Positions 18,327 to 27,813 of a DNA stretch of 64,000 bases are shown in pieces (positions within the stretch are counted from its first letter, which is position 1; each line of letters starts with the position of its first letter). This DNA is from Candidatus Thiodiazotropha sp. CDECU1. Lineage in GTDB: Bacteria; Pseudomonadota; Gammaproteobacteria; Chromatiales; Chromatiaceae. Under the pieces are notes generated by a model, which saw only the letters and a list, made by a program, of their open reading frames with translations, was not told the origin of the DNA and did no database searches. The stretch covers positions 1,116,001-1,180,000 of the forward strand of contig NZ_OY734020.1 in assembly GCF_963455295.1 (NCBI RefSeq), read 5' to 3'. Both the position numbers and the translations under genes were made by a program.

Positions 18327-19538
18327 TTAGATCTCTCGCAATCCTTCCGAGGGCTCTATTCTAGCTGCCCGATATCCCGCCAGGGAGGCAGCTATGATGG
18401 AGGATCCCAGGGTCAGAATCAGGGCGATGATAAAGTGGCTCAGTAACAGCTGACAAATCGTCTCGCTACCCTCGGTTTGGGTCACGAACAGTCCATTGAT
18501 GGTGAAACTCACAGCCAGATATATCAGTGAGGCGGTAAGCCAGCCGAAGAGGGCTGTGAAAGCTGATTGTAGAACCGGAAACCAGATAATTTCACCAGTA
18601 CGAAATCCAACCAATCTAAGTACGCTCAGCTCTTTTCTCTTCCGGTCCACGTTAGCCCAGAGGCTGGCCCCCAAAGAGAATGAGAAACCGATCAGTCCTA
18701 TGAGTGCGATCAACCAGAAAACCAGGCTCAGATTTTGATCCATGTTACGCACGATATCGATGTCGGCAGCGCGGGTATTCACTTCGATTCCCAGCTTGTT
18801 CATTGCAACACTGATAGGTGCGATATCGTAGATGGAACGTGTATAGAGACGAAAGCTGGGGTAGGTGCGTTTGTCATTCCTTTGATTGGTACCGCTCCAA
18901 CCAAGAATGGGGACCGCGCGACCATCGCGGAAGTCCTCCGCAGCTTCAAGCAGGCTCAGGTGAGTAAAAGCGCCATCCCGGGTGAAACTGGCGTGTCTTG
19001 CGATATCGGTCACCCGGAGTGTGATATGTACCCTTTCGCTACGTCCCTTGTATCGACGGGACAGACTGCCACTGACTTCATCGCCAGGTTTTACTTTAAG
19101 TTTTTGTGCCGCTTTTTCTGAAAGTACGATCTGCCGCAGATCTTGTGGAATTGATTTTGACTTGAGCAGTGGATCACCCTGGCCTGTAGGTAGCATCTCA
19201 ACAGAGATGATGCTCTTGGCCATTTCACTCTTCAGGTCTATGGTGGCGGCGATGGCGCGTGTACGCGGAATTATAAAGTCGATCTCCTCCCTGGCGTGGA
19301 GTTGTTCGATCCAGGCGCTGTCGTAACGACCGCTACCGATAGGGCGAACCTCCCGGTTCCGAGGATCCTCTATAAGATTTGTCAGCATGCTGCCGACGAT
19401 GCCGAACTTGAGGCCATACAGGATCATCATTGGTCCGAGCACAGCTGCCAGGGCAATGATAAAGAAGGTCGACATCTGCCACTCGTTACGATAATCGCGA
19501 CTGGCCAACCAGATAATGTCCTTAAAACGATGATGCAT
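18327..19538 (-). CDS. ABC transporter permease, FtsX/MacB-like (TagS-like)
   Basis: A 403-residue inner-membrane protein with one N-terminal transmembrane helix (STFFIIALAAVLGPMMILYG), a large periplasmic domain (about residues 45-265) and three C-terminal helices. This is the FtsX/MacB topology. The C-terminal end GYRAARIEPSEGLREI is the typical coupling segment of this family. The ATPase gene ends one base inside this start, so both are co-translated. Next to a PpkA-like VWA protein, the pair resembles the TagS/TagT transporter of some type VI secretion regulatory loci. That relation is inferred from context. Confidence 0.87.
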   Translation of the reverse strand: MHHRFKDIIWLASRDYRNEWQMSTFFIIALAAVLGPMMILYGLKFGIVGSMLTNLIEDPRNREVRPIGSGRYDSAWIEQLHAREEIDFIIPRTRAIAATIDLKSEMAKSIISVEMLPTGQGDPLLKSKSIPQDLRQIVLSEKAAQKLKVKPGDEVSGSLSRRYKGRSERVHITLRVTDIARHASFTRDGAFTHLSLLEAAEDFRDGRAVPILGWSGTNQRNDKRTYPSFRLYTRSIYDIAPISVAMNKLGIEVNTRAADIDIVRNMDQNLSLVFWLIALIGLIGFSFSLGASLWANVDRKRKELSVLRLVGFRTGEIIWFPVLQSAFTALFGWLTASLIYLAVSFTINGLFVTQTEGSETICQLLLSHFIIALILTLGSSIIAASLAGYRAARIEPSEGLREI

Positions 19539-20311
19539 CAGCCGCTCACTACGGTTTCAGTCATCGATCCGTCCGCCTCTCTATGGGTATGGTGTTCCAA
19601 ATGACGTAGTCCCAAGCGGTTGATATGTCGCCACGCATGGCTGGCAAGGATGACAGTGATATGCAGCTCATCCACCAACTCGATAAACAGCGACATGATG
19701 CGTTCTGCTGCTATTGGGTCGAGTGACGCTGTGGGTTCGTCGGCTATTACTATAGCCGGGCGGTGGGCCAGTGCACGACCAATGGCAACCCGTTGACGCT
19801 CACCGACAGAGAGCAAATGGGGTAGTTTGTTCAAGTGTCTGCGAATGCCCAGGTCACTCGCCAGTTCGTCGACCAGACCATCATCCTGCATATCGAGCAA
19901 GCGACGGGAGAGGTTGATATTCTCCCGTACCGTCAGATAGGGTAGAAGACCGCCTGTCTGCATGACATAACCGATCCTCAAGCGACGCAGATCACCCAGT
20001 TGATTGAGTTGTTTTTTCTGCCACAGTTTTGAAATATCGACTGGGTCAGCACCAGGTTCCGGTCTAAAACGAAATGACCCGATGTTGCTCGGTTTTAATG
20101 TCATCGAGAGCATATCTAATAGGGTGCTCTTGCCGCAGCCGCTTTCACCAATCAGGGCTATCTTCTCTCCGAGGGCAATTTGTAAGCTGGGTACGCGGAG
20201 ACGAAATGCACTGCCTTCGGCTTCCCGGGTCTTCACCACATCGCGTAGATGATAGATGAGTACTTTCTCGCCGCTCAGGTTGACACCCGGCTGGGTAACA
20301 GTTGTAGTCAA
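19538..20311 (-). CDS. ABC transporter ATP-binding protein (LolD/TagT-like)
   Basis: A 257-residue ATPase partner of the preceding permease. Walker A is GESGCGKST at residues 55-63. The signature is LLSVGERQRVAIGRALAH, and Walker B with the catalytic glutamate is IVIADEP, followed by TASLD. The signature LSVGE deviates slightly from LSGGE. The start is TTG at 20311, with a strong GGAGGAG ribosome binding site about 10 bases upstream; an overlapping ATG upstream is in a frame that stops at once. It belongs to a leftward cluster with the VWA and Sel1-like genes. Confidence 0.9.
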   Translation of the reverse strand: MTTTVTQPGVNLSGEKVLIYHLRDVVKTREAEGSAFRLRVPSLQIALGEKIALIGESGCGKSTLLDMLSMTLKPSNIGSFRFRPEPGADPVDISKLWQKKQLNQLGDLRRLRIGYVMQTGGLLPYLTVRENINLSRRLLDMQDDGLVDELASDLGIRRHLNKLPHLLSVGERQRVAIGRALAHRPAIVIADEPTASLDPIAAERIMSLFIELVDELHITVILASHAWRHINRLGLRHLEHHTHREADGSMTETVVSG

Positions 20312-20346
20312 ATCCGGGACTCCTCCAGGCGCATAGTGAAGGAGAG

Positions 20347-22362
20347 CTAGGGTAACATTTCCAAGGCGATAGGAAAGACGGAGTCACCGGATATCGGACC
20401 TCCGTCTAGCGAGACCCAAAGGTCCGTATGGTCGTGCAATACCTGGTAATAGTTTATCTTCTCTTCCAGGCGGTTGATGAAGCTGATTTGCTCTCGCGCT
20501 GGCCAATCCTGCCAATTCTCCAGGGAGAGATTCATTACTTCACCGGTGTAGGGGAGGTCCTCTATGTACTCACGCATAAAGCCCATGTCAGCAAGGTTGC
20601 CTTGGCGTGCGCCAGTTACCCGTGTGGTCGTGCCGAGTTGTTCAGGATCCCGGGCAATAGTGGCGGCGAGACTCTTTAAATCATTCAGGAAAGTGCGTGG
20701 GGATAGCAGCCCCTCTTCAGCCGTGATTAGCACCTGGTGCATGATGCCATGGAGATCGCTGAGTTGATCGCGAGTCAAAAGTACACGTACATCCAGGGTT
20801 TGCCTTCGTGGTTTGTTGATGTCCCGGTCGACTAGCCAGGCATTAAAGACATTGGGTATCTGTTGTTTATCATTCTGCTGCAGATAGCGCATGCGCAGGG
20901 CGTACCCCAGTTTGGCGACTTTTGCCTGGAATTGGGCCAACTGATCAGTCTCTTTCTCTTGTGCTGCCTGGTTGTTCTTGGCTTGGCGTTCCAGTGCCAT
21001 GTTTTTCCCGGCGGCCGCCATGGCAGCCAGTTTGACCTGTTCGGTAATCTGTGTGGCCAGGGCATCAAGTACGCGTCCGAAACGCTCAACATTTCCCGTT
21101 TCCACACCGAAATAGAAGCTACCTATACCCGGGTAGTATGAGAGATCGCGATAGGTCTCTTCTGCCTTGCTGTGATCCGCCATGATGCTTGGGGTCAATA
21201 GGTGTAAAACCGAGAGGGCTATCCCTTTGTCCTGGGCCAACTGCCGAAGCGATGCGCTCGACATACCTGTGCCGGAGAGGGGATCACCTGCTTCCCGGGG
21301 TCCGGCATCAGTGATCAGAACAACATAGCGGGCGTCCTGTCCCTGCCAATCGATTCCGGCGATGGCCTCGTTTACACCAGCAAAGCTGTCTTCATTGAAA
21401 TCGCGACTGGAAATGGTAGCGGCTTTGAGTGAGGAGACCTGGTTGAAAAAGCCGGCTGCATCCTGTCCCTGCTGAAGATCGACATAGGTTTGGGTCAAAT
21501 ACTCAAGGTCCGGAACGGCCTGTGGATTATCGCGAAAGGCAATTAGGCCAAAGCTCACATCCCCGGTCAGATCCTCTTTGGTAATGGTGTCATATATTTT
21601 TCGCACTGCTTCTCGAGTGCGGTCGATATAGGGGTCCATTGAGAGGGTGGAGTCAATAACAAACACTACGGCGGAGCGGAAGGGCTTAATCTTTTTGTCA
21701 GATGCTTTTGCGCGTTTCGGCGCCACATCCGCCTTTTTGCTCTCAACGGCAGGTAGGAGTGGTACGCTGGATACCTGCAGTATTCGCGCCTGCTCATTCC
21801 CGATATAGATATCCTCATGGTCACGTATGGGTACCAGATAGAAATCCTTCAATATATCGATATGTGTCCTGGGCTGAATTGCGATTACCGGAGAGTTGTC
21901 ATCCAGTTCACCCGACTCGGCAGCCTGATAGAGCTGTCGATATTTTTCCTTATCGTTGCTGTCTATGAGCGCTTTCAGATTGGCCTTTTCATTGAAAAGA
22001 AGCACCCGGTCGTTGCCCACAGGATCACGAAAAGCGACGGTCAAACCTTGATTCCAGGGAATGGTCTCGGTTTCCGGCATCCAACCGGCCAGTTCGCCAT
22101 GACGATTGTGGCCAAGTTGTAACCAGGTGGCGCCATTATTGGTTTTGCGATTGTACACATAGAAGACACTGAAAGGTGTGGCCGGTTTGGACTTAGCCTT
22201 TTGTATTTCTTCATAAAAATGAGCGCCGGGTTTGCTCAGGACACGCTGGTAGAGTGCCTGCTTTCCCTCCATGAGAAGCGGGTGTTGCTGCACAGCTCCC
22301 AAGAGAAGAGAAGGCATAAGAACAACAATCAATAGAGTCAGAGTCGATTTGAGTATGGCCAT
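20347..22362 (-). CDS. Exported von Willebrand factor A protein (PpkA C-terminal-like, no kinase)
   Basis: A 671-residue protein with a signal peptide (TLTLLIVVLMPSLLLGA). Its N-terminal half has weak SH3-like features (YNRKTNNGATWLQLGHNRHG). The VWA domain spans about residues 230-440. The metal-site motif is VFVIDSTLSM (DxTxS variant), with FGLIAFRDNP and VVLITDAGPRE. The sequence around DPYIDRTREAVRKIYDTI resembles the VWA part of the PpkA kinase of type VI secretion regulation, but no kinase domain precedes it. A coiled segment (about 455-490) follows. It lies upstream of the ABC genes on the same strand. Function inferred only as part of an envelope-stress or sensing unit. Confidence 0.78.
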   Translation of the reverse strand: MAILKSTLTLLIVVLMPSLLLGAVQQHPLLMEGKQALYQRVLSKPGAHFYEEIQKAKSKPATPFSVFYVYNRKTNNGATWLQLGHNRHGELAGWMPETETIPWNQGLTVAFRDPVGNDRVLLFNEKANLKALIDSNDKEKYRQLYQAAESGELDDNSPVIAIQPRTHIDILKDFYLVPIRDHEDIYIGNEQARILQVSSVPLLPAVESKKADVAPKRAKASDKKIKPFRSAVVFVIDSTLSMDPYIDRTREAVRKIYDTITKEDLTGDVSFGLIAFRDNPQAVPDLEYLTQTYVDLQQGQDAAGFFNQVSSLKAATISSRDFNEDSFAGVNEAIAGIDWQGQDARYVVLITDAGPREAGDPLSGTGMSSASLRQLAQDKGIALSVLHLLTPSIMADHSKAEETYRDLSYYPGIGSFYFGVETGNVERFGRVLDALATQITEQVKLAAMAAAGKNMALERQAKNNQAAQEKETDQLAQFQAKVAKLGYALRMRYLQQNDKQQIPNVFNAWLVDRDINKPRRQTLDVRVLLTRDQLSDLHGIMHQVLITAEEGLLSPRTFLNDLKSLAATIARDPEQLGTTTRVTGARQGNLADMGFMREYIEDLPYTGEVMNLSLENWQDWPAREQISFINRLEEKINYYQVLHDHTDLWVSLDGGPISGDSVFPIALEMLP

Positions 22363-22383
22363 CGGATAGTCCTTGATTGAGAG

Positions 22384-23112
22384 CTACTGCCAGTTCAACA
22401 GAAGTCGCTGAGCTGCAAGATCTCCTTTCTTGGCTTGCGCTTCGGTGGTCCTTTTCAGGGATTTCAACCGTTCATTCGCTTTGTCTATACCTTTGCCGGC
22501 GGCCACCGAATACCATTTATGTGCCTGATAAGAATCAGGTTTATCGAGCAATGGATTGGCTTTGTTAAAATGGTTCGGGTCATGCATATCGGCCAGAGAA
22601 AAGGCCGCCCCACCATCGCCTTCACGCGCGGCATAAAAGAGCAATAGATAGGCGTCGGTCAGCATTCCCTCTTTCCGGTAGGCATCTACCTGGTTGAGGA
22701 TTTGCTGCGGATCCAAGGTTGCTTCTCCGGAACGTATCCGGGATATCAAACCACGAGCCGGACCGCCTTCAGTGTCAGCAGCTTGGACGGGTGGATTGTC
22801 AGTCGCAGCGATGTCCAGATTCGACGTATCATCCTCGGCTGTCGATGTTTCGGTGGTGCTGGTCTCCTCCTCAATGGGGGAGGGTTGCTCCGCTGCCGAG
22901 TCGATTTGGGCGCGAATTATCGGGTCGATCTGACTCTGCTCCAGAGGAGGTGCCAGGTCTATCTCTTCTTCAGGAGCAAAAAGGAAATAGATACCCGTGA
23001 GGATAAGCGCTGCAATGGCTATTTCCAATACCACTCTCAATCGATCGGAGTTCGTCGATTTCTCAACATCCTGATCATATTCATCGGGTAATTTGGAATC
23101 TGGACTAGTCAT
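22384..23112 (-). CDS. Single-pass membrane protein with Sel1-like C-terminal repeats
   Basis: A 242-residue protein with a cytoplasmic N-terminus and one transmembrane helix at about residues 27-45 (VVLEIAIAALILTGIYFLFA). A long acidic Thr/Ser-rich linker follows, then a helical C-terminal domain with Sel1/TPR-type features (AYLLLFYAAREGDGGAAFSL, AHKWYSVAAGKGIDKANERL). It is the first gene of the leftward cluster with the VWA and ABC genes, 21 bases before the VWA start. Such proteins usually serve as scaffolds. No specific function can be given. Confidence 0.8.
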   Translation of the reverse strand: MTSPDSKLPDEYDQDVEKSTNSDRLRVVLEIAIAALILTGIYFLFAPEEEIDLAPPLEQSQIDPIIRAQIDSAAEQPSPIEEETSTTETSTAEDDTSNLDIAATDNPPVQAADTEGGPARGLISRIRSGEATLDPQQILNQVDAYRKEGMLTDAYLLLFYAAREGDGGAAFSLADMHDPNHFNKANPLLDKPDSYQAHKWYSVAAGKGIDKANERLKSLKRTTEAQAKKGDLAAQRLLLNWQ

Positions 23113-23436
23113 ACTCTACTTATTATCTAAGGTTTCGGTGGGCACTGGCGCCACCGTGATGCACGCACCTGTTGTTTCGCTATAACCCCAACATTTGAAC
23201 AGAACAGACACATAAAATCCATATATGCGATAGGTGGGTATTCACATATCGGGTAGCGCTGAAATATATGGGCTGTCATGCCCGATGCAATATTCGGATA
23301 GATGCCGAGGTGAGGCAGGATTCCGGTTTCGTGATGCCGGGATAATATAAGCAGATTGTCACAGGATGGGGATCGATTGTAAATAATAATGATTATTATT
23401 TATATTGAATGGGCTGTATCCGTTCAGAGATTAGAT
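23113..23436. other. Intergenic region carrying a Fur-box-like palindrome
   Basis: About 320 bases between the Sel1-like gene and the small ORF upstream. It should hold the promoter for the leftward VWA/ABC cluster. The only clear element is the palindrome at 23380-23402. Confidence 0.5.
23380..23402. promoter_or_regulatory. AT-rich 23-bp perfect palindrome, Fur-box-like
   Basis: Eleven-base arms (TAAATAATAAT and its complement) around a central G. Composition and length resemble Fur operators, whose consensus is built from repeated GATAAT-like hexamers. It lies about 270 bases upstream of the Sel1-like gene and just beyond the stop of the small leftward ORF. Assignment to Fur is inference. 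Confidence 0.45.
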
Positions 23437-23760
23437 CTATTTATGTGTTTTTCTGAATTGCAGAGGGCGAGTTCTGTTAATCTTAGTGTCGTCTCTTTTC
23501 TTGCTATTTTCTCTTATCTTTAGGTTGTTGGAGATGCGGAGTATACCGTCACTGCCAAGAACCCCCAGCTTGTTGGTGTGTTTATTTAACAGGATTGTTG
23601 TTGTGTCAAATACGGTGGGACGCCTGACGCAGACGATTCGCCAACCGAATTTTCTCAGCACCTCGAGTCCGTTCACCTGTTCTTTGTTGAGATAGTACTT
23701 GGGCTCGGACGGAATTGGTCCCATGCCTATTCGCTTATTTGTAAATGATTTCGTTCGCAT
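23437..23760 (-). CDS. Small conserved-looking protein of unknown function
   Basis: A 107-residue ORF, or 95 residues if the second methionine (MGPIPSEPKYYLNKEQVNGL) is used. The core reads LRKFGWRIVCVRRPTVFDTT followed by LLNKHTNKLGVLGSDGIL. It resembles short proteins seen in many gammaproteobacteria with the pattern of an aromatic N-terminus, a GW-x-RRP segment and a beta-rich end. The C-terminus is very basic. No domain of known function is recognised. Its DNA is more AT-rich than the flanks. It is monocistronic, upstream of the VWA cluster on the same strand. Confidence 0.65.
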   Translation of the reverse strand: MRTKSFTNKRIGMGPIPSEPKYYLNKEQVNGLEVLRKFGWRIVCVRRPTVFDTTTILLNKHTNKLGVLGSDGILRISNNLKIRENSKKRDDTKINRTRPLQFRKTHK

Positions 23761-24090
23761 GCCAGAGTACCAGGATGACTTTTGTACAGACAGGTCGTCT
23801 TATACAGAAAAGTTGCCAGCCGAACTGGTTGAGGCCAGAAAGCCTGTTATAGGGGATATGGGTTTTTTGCCTATGCTTCTCTCTGCCATGATGGAATCTC
23901 CAGATTTATTTTTCAGGCGAGAAAATTATTTCTCAGATCGATGATCAAATAAACAAACAATGACAGTACAATTAGTGGGCTTTTGATATACCTAAATTCT
24001 ATTATAAGTGATAAAAAATGCCACTAAAACCGGATTGCTTCAGTACTGGGTTTGTCTGATGTGGGATGGGTGATAGAGGATGGTGGGTGA
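23761..24090. other. Intergenic region, no gene seen
   Basis: About 330 bases between the small ORF and the tRNA. An 81-codon rightward ORF (23699-23944) overlaps the small gene on the other strand and looks spurious. Nothing else was found. Confidence 0.45.
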
Positions 24091-24177
<87 letters not shown>

Positions 24178-24213
24178 GTCGTGAAGCCGCAAAGTATACA
24201 TAATTTTTTCAGG

Positions 24214-26463
24214 CTATGCAGAATAATTGAGGGAGTCGGCATCAGAGCTGGGTTTATCGGTCAGTCGCATCGGCCGACCGAAATGGTATCCCTGGCCATA
24301 ACGGAACCCAAGTTTACTCAGCTGTTCTGCAATCTGGGGAGTTTCTATACCCTCGGCAACCAGGAGATGGCCGGATTCGGTTATCATTTTCGCCAGGTAG
24401 CTGAGGATAGGGTTGTTTTCCTTGTTGTCGACCAAGCGGGTCAGGGTGATGTCGAACTTGACCACGTCAACCGGCATGGCTCCCAGATAACGCAGGGAAG
24501 AGTAGCCACTGCCGAAGTCATCCAGAGCGATACTGAATCCCATTTCGCGCAGGGTTTCAAGATTTATCCTGGCGGTCTGAAGCTGGGTGATGAGGGCGGT
24601 CTCGGTGACCTCGATCAACAGCTTATAGTCATCCATGTAGGGTTTGAATCCTGCAAGCCGTTTTATCAATTCGTTATCTATAATGGATGGCGCCGAGATA
24701 TTGATCGACACACCTGTACCCGCAGGGATCACACCCTCCTGCAGGTCGGTGATGATCTTTTGAATGACATGATGATCCAGCTCCTGGTCAAGGCTGCGTG
24801 CCTCCACTAGCGGGAAAATGTGGGATGGCATGATCAGTTGACCCTCATGAGCAATACGTACCAATGCTTCATAATATTGGGGCCTGCCATCCTGCAGGTT
24901 TACGATTGGTTGGTAGTGCATGATTAGCCCGGTACCGCGGGTGATAGCATCGTAGACTGCACTGTGAGTCCGGTTCGAAAACAGGCCTTGGGTAGTTTCG
25001 GCCAACTCGGGTTTGAATCGGACAATACTGGAGTAACCGGGACGTTTGGCGAAGTGTATGGCAATATCCGCCTGCCAATGCAGGGCATTGAGGTTGTCAC
25101 TCCTTTCGATGGTTGTATCTGCCACCCCAATGCTTATACGTACCGGTTCATTGATGCCAAGCGTATCAAAGGGATAGTTGGTGATGGCCAGATGGCACTG
25201 CTTGGCGACTTGCATGGCTTTGCGGGGTGTTGCGCCGATGAGGATGGTAGCAAATTCATCACCACTAAGCCTGAATAGCTGTTCCCGCTTAGGTAGAATG
25301 CTGTTTATCGTACGTGCAATGGCGATTAATACCTCATCGCCAGTGTGATGACCATAGGTGTCGTTAAGCGCCTTGAAGTGGTTGATGTCAAACAGTAGCA
25401 GGGAGATCTCGTTGGTACTGTGTTTAAATACATCACTTACTTCCCTCCAGTAGGTGTCAAAGGCACGGCGATTCATAATACCGGTCAATGGATCGTGCTG
25501 AGCTAGATCATCCAGTTCCTGGGTCTTCTGATCGAGATTCGTATTCGCCTGATTGAGTTTATTGTGGTAGGCGTACAAGGATGTTTGTATCTTATCCAGT
25601 TCCTTGATGAACAAGGGTTTCACTATCTGTTGATTGACAGCTGTTCGAGGTGAGAATTGCAACTGATCGATCTGTTGCGATATCTGCAATATGGGGCGAT
25701 TTACCAGCCAGGCAGCCAATGGAAAGATCAATAGTGTCAATATCAAAGCGGCACCGGCCAGTTGCAGTAGTGACTCCTGAATAACCGGTTTGATTGCCTC
25801 AGCATAGGGATCGCTTGTAAGCCGATAGTCGATATGCTCTAACAGCGATAGATTCGAAGTCTTATCAATATCGGCGATGTTGATGCTGATACTGGTATTG
25901 TCAATATAGTTGAAATGGCTTAATCCTTTCAGGATTGGAAATAATTGGTATAACGTAGCGAGATACCCCAGCTTTTTCTTGCTGACCGGGTCCTTCACGA
26001 CAGTTACGACTACTATAAGTGGCTCATGGTCACGTACCTGAATATAGTCACTGTCACTACCGGTATCGATCTTCTGGGGTAGTGAAGACGTGTTGACAGG
26101 CGCAAGCACCTTACCATTGAGATCATAGATCGCGATATCGAGCATGTGTGTCGAGTCATACTCAATATTTTTTGCCCTGTTGGCATACCAAGCGGTGTAA
26201 AAGGTTGGGTTGTTGAGCTGTTGTCCAACTTCATCCCAAGCAGCAAGTCGGCGGGTTTTTTCTCTGGCGAGGCTGATGGTCTCAGTCAATGTGGCTTCGA
26301 GTTCAGCCGCCGCACTCTGTTCAGTGGCTACTCGAAATCTACTATCCAACTTCTCAAACTCCCTATAAGTCAGATTTCCCAGAGTAAAAAGCAGGATTAG
26401 AAAAAGCATCACGAAGAGTGATGTAAAGAGACTGAGGGATAGAGGTTTTGGTCTAATCGTCAT
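24214..26463 (-). CDS. Membrane GGDEF/EAL protein with CHASE4-like periplasmic sensor
   Basis: A 749-residue cyclic-di-GMP enzyme. Two transmembrane helices (about residues 11-32 and 235-260) enclose a periplasmic CHASE4-like sensor. The GGDEF domain (about 335-500) carries SGDEF in place of GGDEF, a variant still compatible with activity. The inhibitory RxxD motif upstream is absent (REQL). The EAL domain (about 510-740) retains YEALVR, SINISAP, IEVTET, ALDDFGSGYSSL, VVKFD and VAEGIET, so phosphodiesterase catalysis looks intact. The net direction cannot be told; loss of the I-site removes product inhibition. Monocistronic, upstream of tRNA-Leu. Confidence 0.93.
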   Translation of the reverse strand: MTIRPKPLSLSLFTSLFVMLFLILLFTLGNLTYREFEKLDSRFRVATEQSAAAELEATLTETISLAREKTRRLAAWDEVGQQLNNPTFYTAWYANRAKNIEYDSTHMLDIAIYDLNGKVLAPVNTSSLPQKIDTGSDSDYIQVRDHEPLIVVVTVVKDPVSKKKLGYLATLYQLFPILKGLSHFNYIDNTSISINIADIDKTSNLSLLEHIDYRLTSDPYAEAIKPVIQESLLQLAGAALILTLLIFPLAAWLVNRPILQISQQIDQLQFSPRTAVNQQIVKPLFIKELDKIQTSLYAYHNKLNQANTNLDQKTQELDDLAQHDPLTGIMNRRAFDTYWREVSDVFKHSTNEISLLLFDINHFKALNDTYGHHTGDEVLIAIARTINSILPKREQLFRLSGDEFATILIGATPRKAMQVAKQCHLAITNYPFDTLGINEPVRISIGVADTTIERSDNLNALHWQADIAIHFAKRPGYSSIVRFKPELAETTQGLFSNRTHSAVYDAITRGTGLIMHYQPIVNLQDGRPQYYEALVRIAHEGQLIMPSHIFPLVEARSLDQELDHHVIQKIITDLQEGVIPAGTGVSINISAPSIIDNELIKRLAGFKPYMDDYKLLIEVTETALITQLQTARINLETLREMGFSIALDDFGSGYSSLRYLGAMPVDVVKFDITLTRLVDNKENNPILSYLAKMITESGHLLVAEGIETPQIAEQLSKLGFRYGQGYHFGRPMRLTDKPSSDADSLNYSA

Positions 26464-26744
26464 ACGCTGCTACTCTGTATACGTCCCCTCACAACAGATG
26501 CACAATCACATTGTGTATTATAGTGGGTTTTATCTCCATACTGGAAATTGTTTTAACCCACATATGATCATCCCTATCGGCCAATAACAACCATGATTAG
26601 TGTGTCAGTCTTTATTCGAAAATCGGGTTCGTAGGTATTGATACACCTTACACGGAATAATGACTAGGATATTGATAATAATACCTGCTTGATGAAAAGT
26701 GAATTGTTCCCCGCTTACTCGTGACGTGCTACCATCCGCGCGCT

Positions 26745-27785
26745 ATGCAGCTATCCGACTTTAATTACCGCTTACCAGATGAACTCATCGCCCAGTTTCC
26801 ACATAAGAAGCGAAGAGGGAGTCGCCTGCTTGGGTTGTTACAGGGGGAGTCACAACCGCAGGATCTGATGTTTTCTGACCTTCCCTCACTGCTGCAGCCT
26901 GGGGATTTGTTGGTGTTGAATAACACCCAGGTGATGCGTGCTCGACTGTATGGGAATAAACCGAGTGGCGGGAAAGTCGAAGTACTGATTGAACGTGTCA
27001 TTGAGCCTGGATTGGCGTTGGCGCATATCCGCGCCAGCAAATCGCCCAAACCTGGAACTTGGATTGAACTTGGCGATAGCGATCAATGTGTCGAGGTCAC
27101 AGGTCGAGAAGGTGATCTGTTTCTGCTTCGCTCCCAAGTTCATGACTTCTATCATCTGATGAATCATTTTGGTCACATGCCATTGCCCCCTTACATAGCC
27201 CGTGACGATAAATCCATTGACATGGAACGATATCAAACGGTCTATGCACAAAGCCCTGGGGCGGTTGCCGCACCTACTGCCGGGCTGCACTTCGATCAAG
27301 AGATGCTGAATGAACTATCCGAATTGGGTGTCAACCAGGCAACAGTGACCCTGCATGTGGGTGCTGGAACCTTTCAACCGGTAAGAGTTAAAAATCTCGA
27401 TGAGCATATTATGCATAAGGAGTATGTTGAGGTTGATGAGGCTGTATGCCAACAGGTTGTCGATACGCGTAAAAGGGGCGGGCGTGTGGTGGCCGTGGGC
27501 ACAACTTGTGTGAGGAGTTTAGAGGCTGCATCAAGCGATGGTGCTATCAAACCCTATCAGGGGGATACTCGACTCTTTATCAAACCAGGTTATCGATTTC
27601 GCAGTGTGGATGCCATGATAACCAATTTTCATCTACCCCAGTCCACCTTACTGATGTTGGTGGCGGCCTTTGCCGGTTATGATCGCATCATGAATGCCTA
27701 TCAACATGCAATTGAAAAACGCTACCGTTTTTTCAGTTACGGAGATGCAATGTTCCTGACTCCCGCAGAGGAATCCAACGGGTAA
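26745..27785 (+). CDS. queA: S-adenosylmethionine:tRNA ribosyltransferase-isomerase QueA
   Basis: Converts preQ1 in tRNA to epoxyqueuosine using the ribosyl part of SAM. The 346-residue protein starts MQLSDFNYRLPDELIAQFP and contains PGDLLVLNNTQVMRARLYG, PTAGLHFDQEML and HVGAGTFQPVRVKNLDEHIM. MITNFHLPQSTLLMLVAAFAG lies near the end, split here by nothing unusual. An earlier in-frame start adds 8 residues before the family start, so the ATG at 26745 was chosen. tgt follows after about 230 bases, an unusually long gap for this gene pair. Confidence 0.97.
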   Translation: MQLSDFNYRLPDELIAQFPHKKRRGSRLLGLLQGESQPQDLMFSDLPSLLQPGDLLVLNNTQVMRARLYGNKPSGGKVEVLIERVIEPGLALAHIRASKSPKPGTWIELGDSDQCVEVTGREGDLFLLRSQVHDFYHLMNHFGHMPLPPYIARDDKSIDMERYQTVYAQSPGAVAAPTAGLHFDQEMLNELSELGVNQATVTLHVGAGTFQPVRVKNLDEHIMHKEYVEVDEAVCQQVVDTRKRGGRVVAVGTTCVRSLEAASSDGAIKPYQGDTRLFIKPGYRFRSVDAMITNFHLPQSTLLMLVAAFAGYDRIMNAYQHAIEKRYRFFSYGDAMFLTPAEESNG

Positions 27786-27813
27786 AAAAAAAGCGCGGCA
27801 AGGGTGCCGCGCT
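27784..27813 (-). terminator. Intrinsic terminator facing left between queA and tgt
   Basis: Nine-bp perfect stem with a 4-base loop followed by nine T residues on the minus strand. In the queA direction the hairpin is followed by AAACAT and would terminate poorly, so it does not serve queA well. Confidence 0.75.

Noticed and set aside
18327-23112. Type VI secretion locus
   Set aside because: Only TagST-like and VWA genes are present; no Tss structural gene, Hcp, VgrG or ClpV was seen.
23699-23944. 81-codon rightward ORF next to the tRNA
   Set aside because: Overlaps the more gene-like leftward ORF at 23437-23760, lacks a clear ribosome binding site and has no domain.
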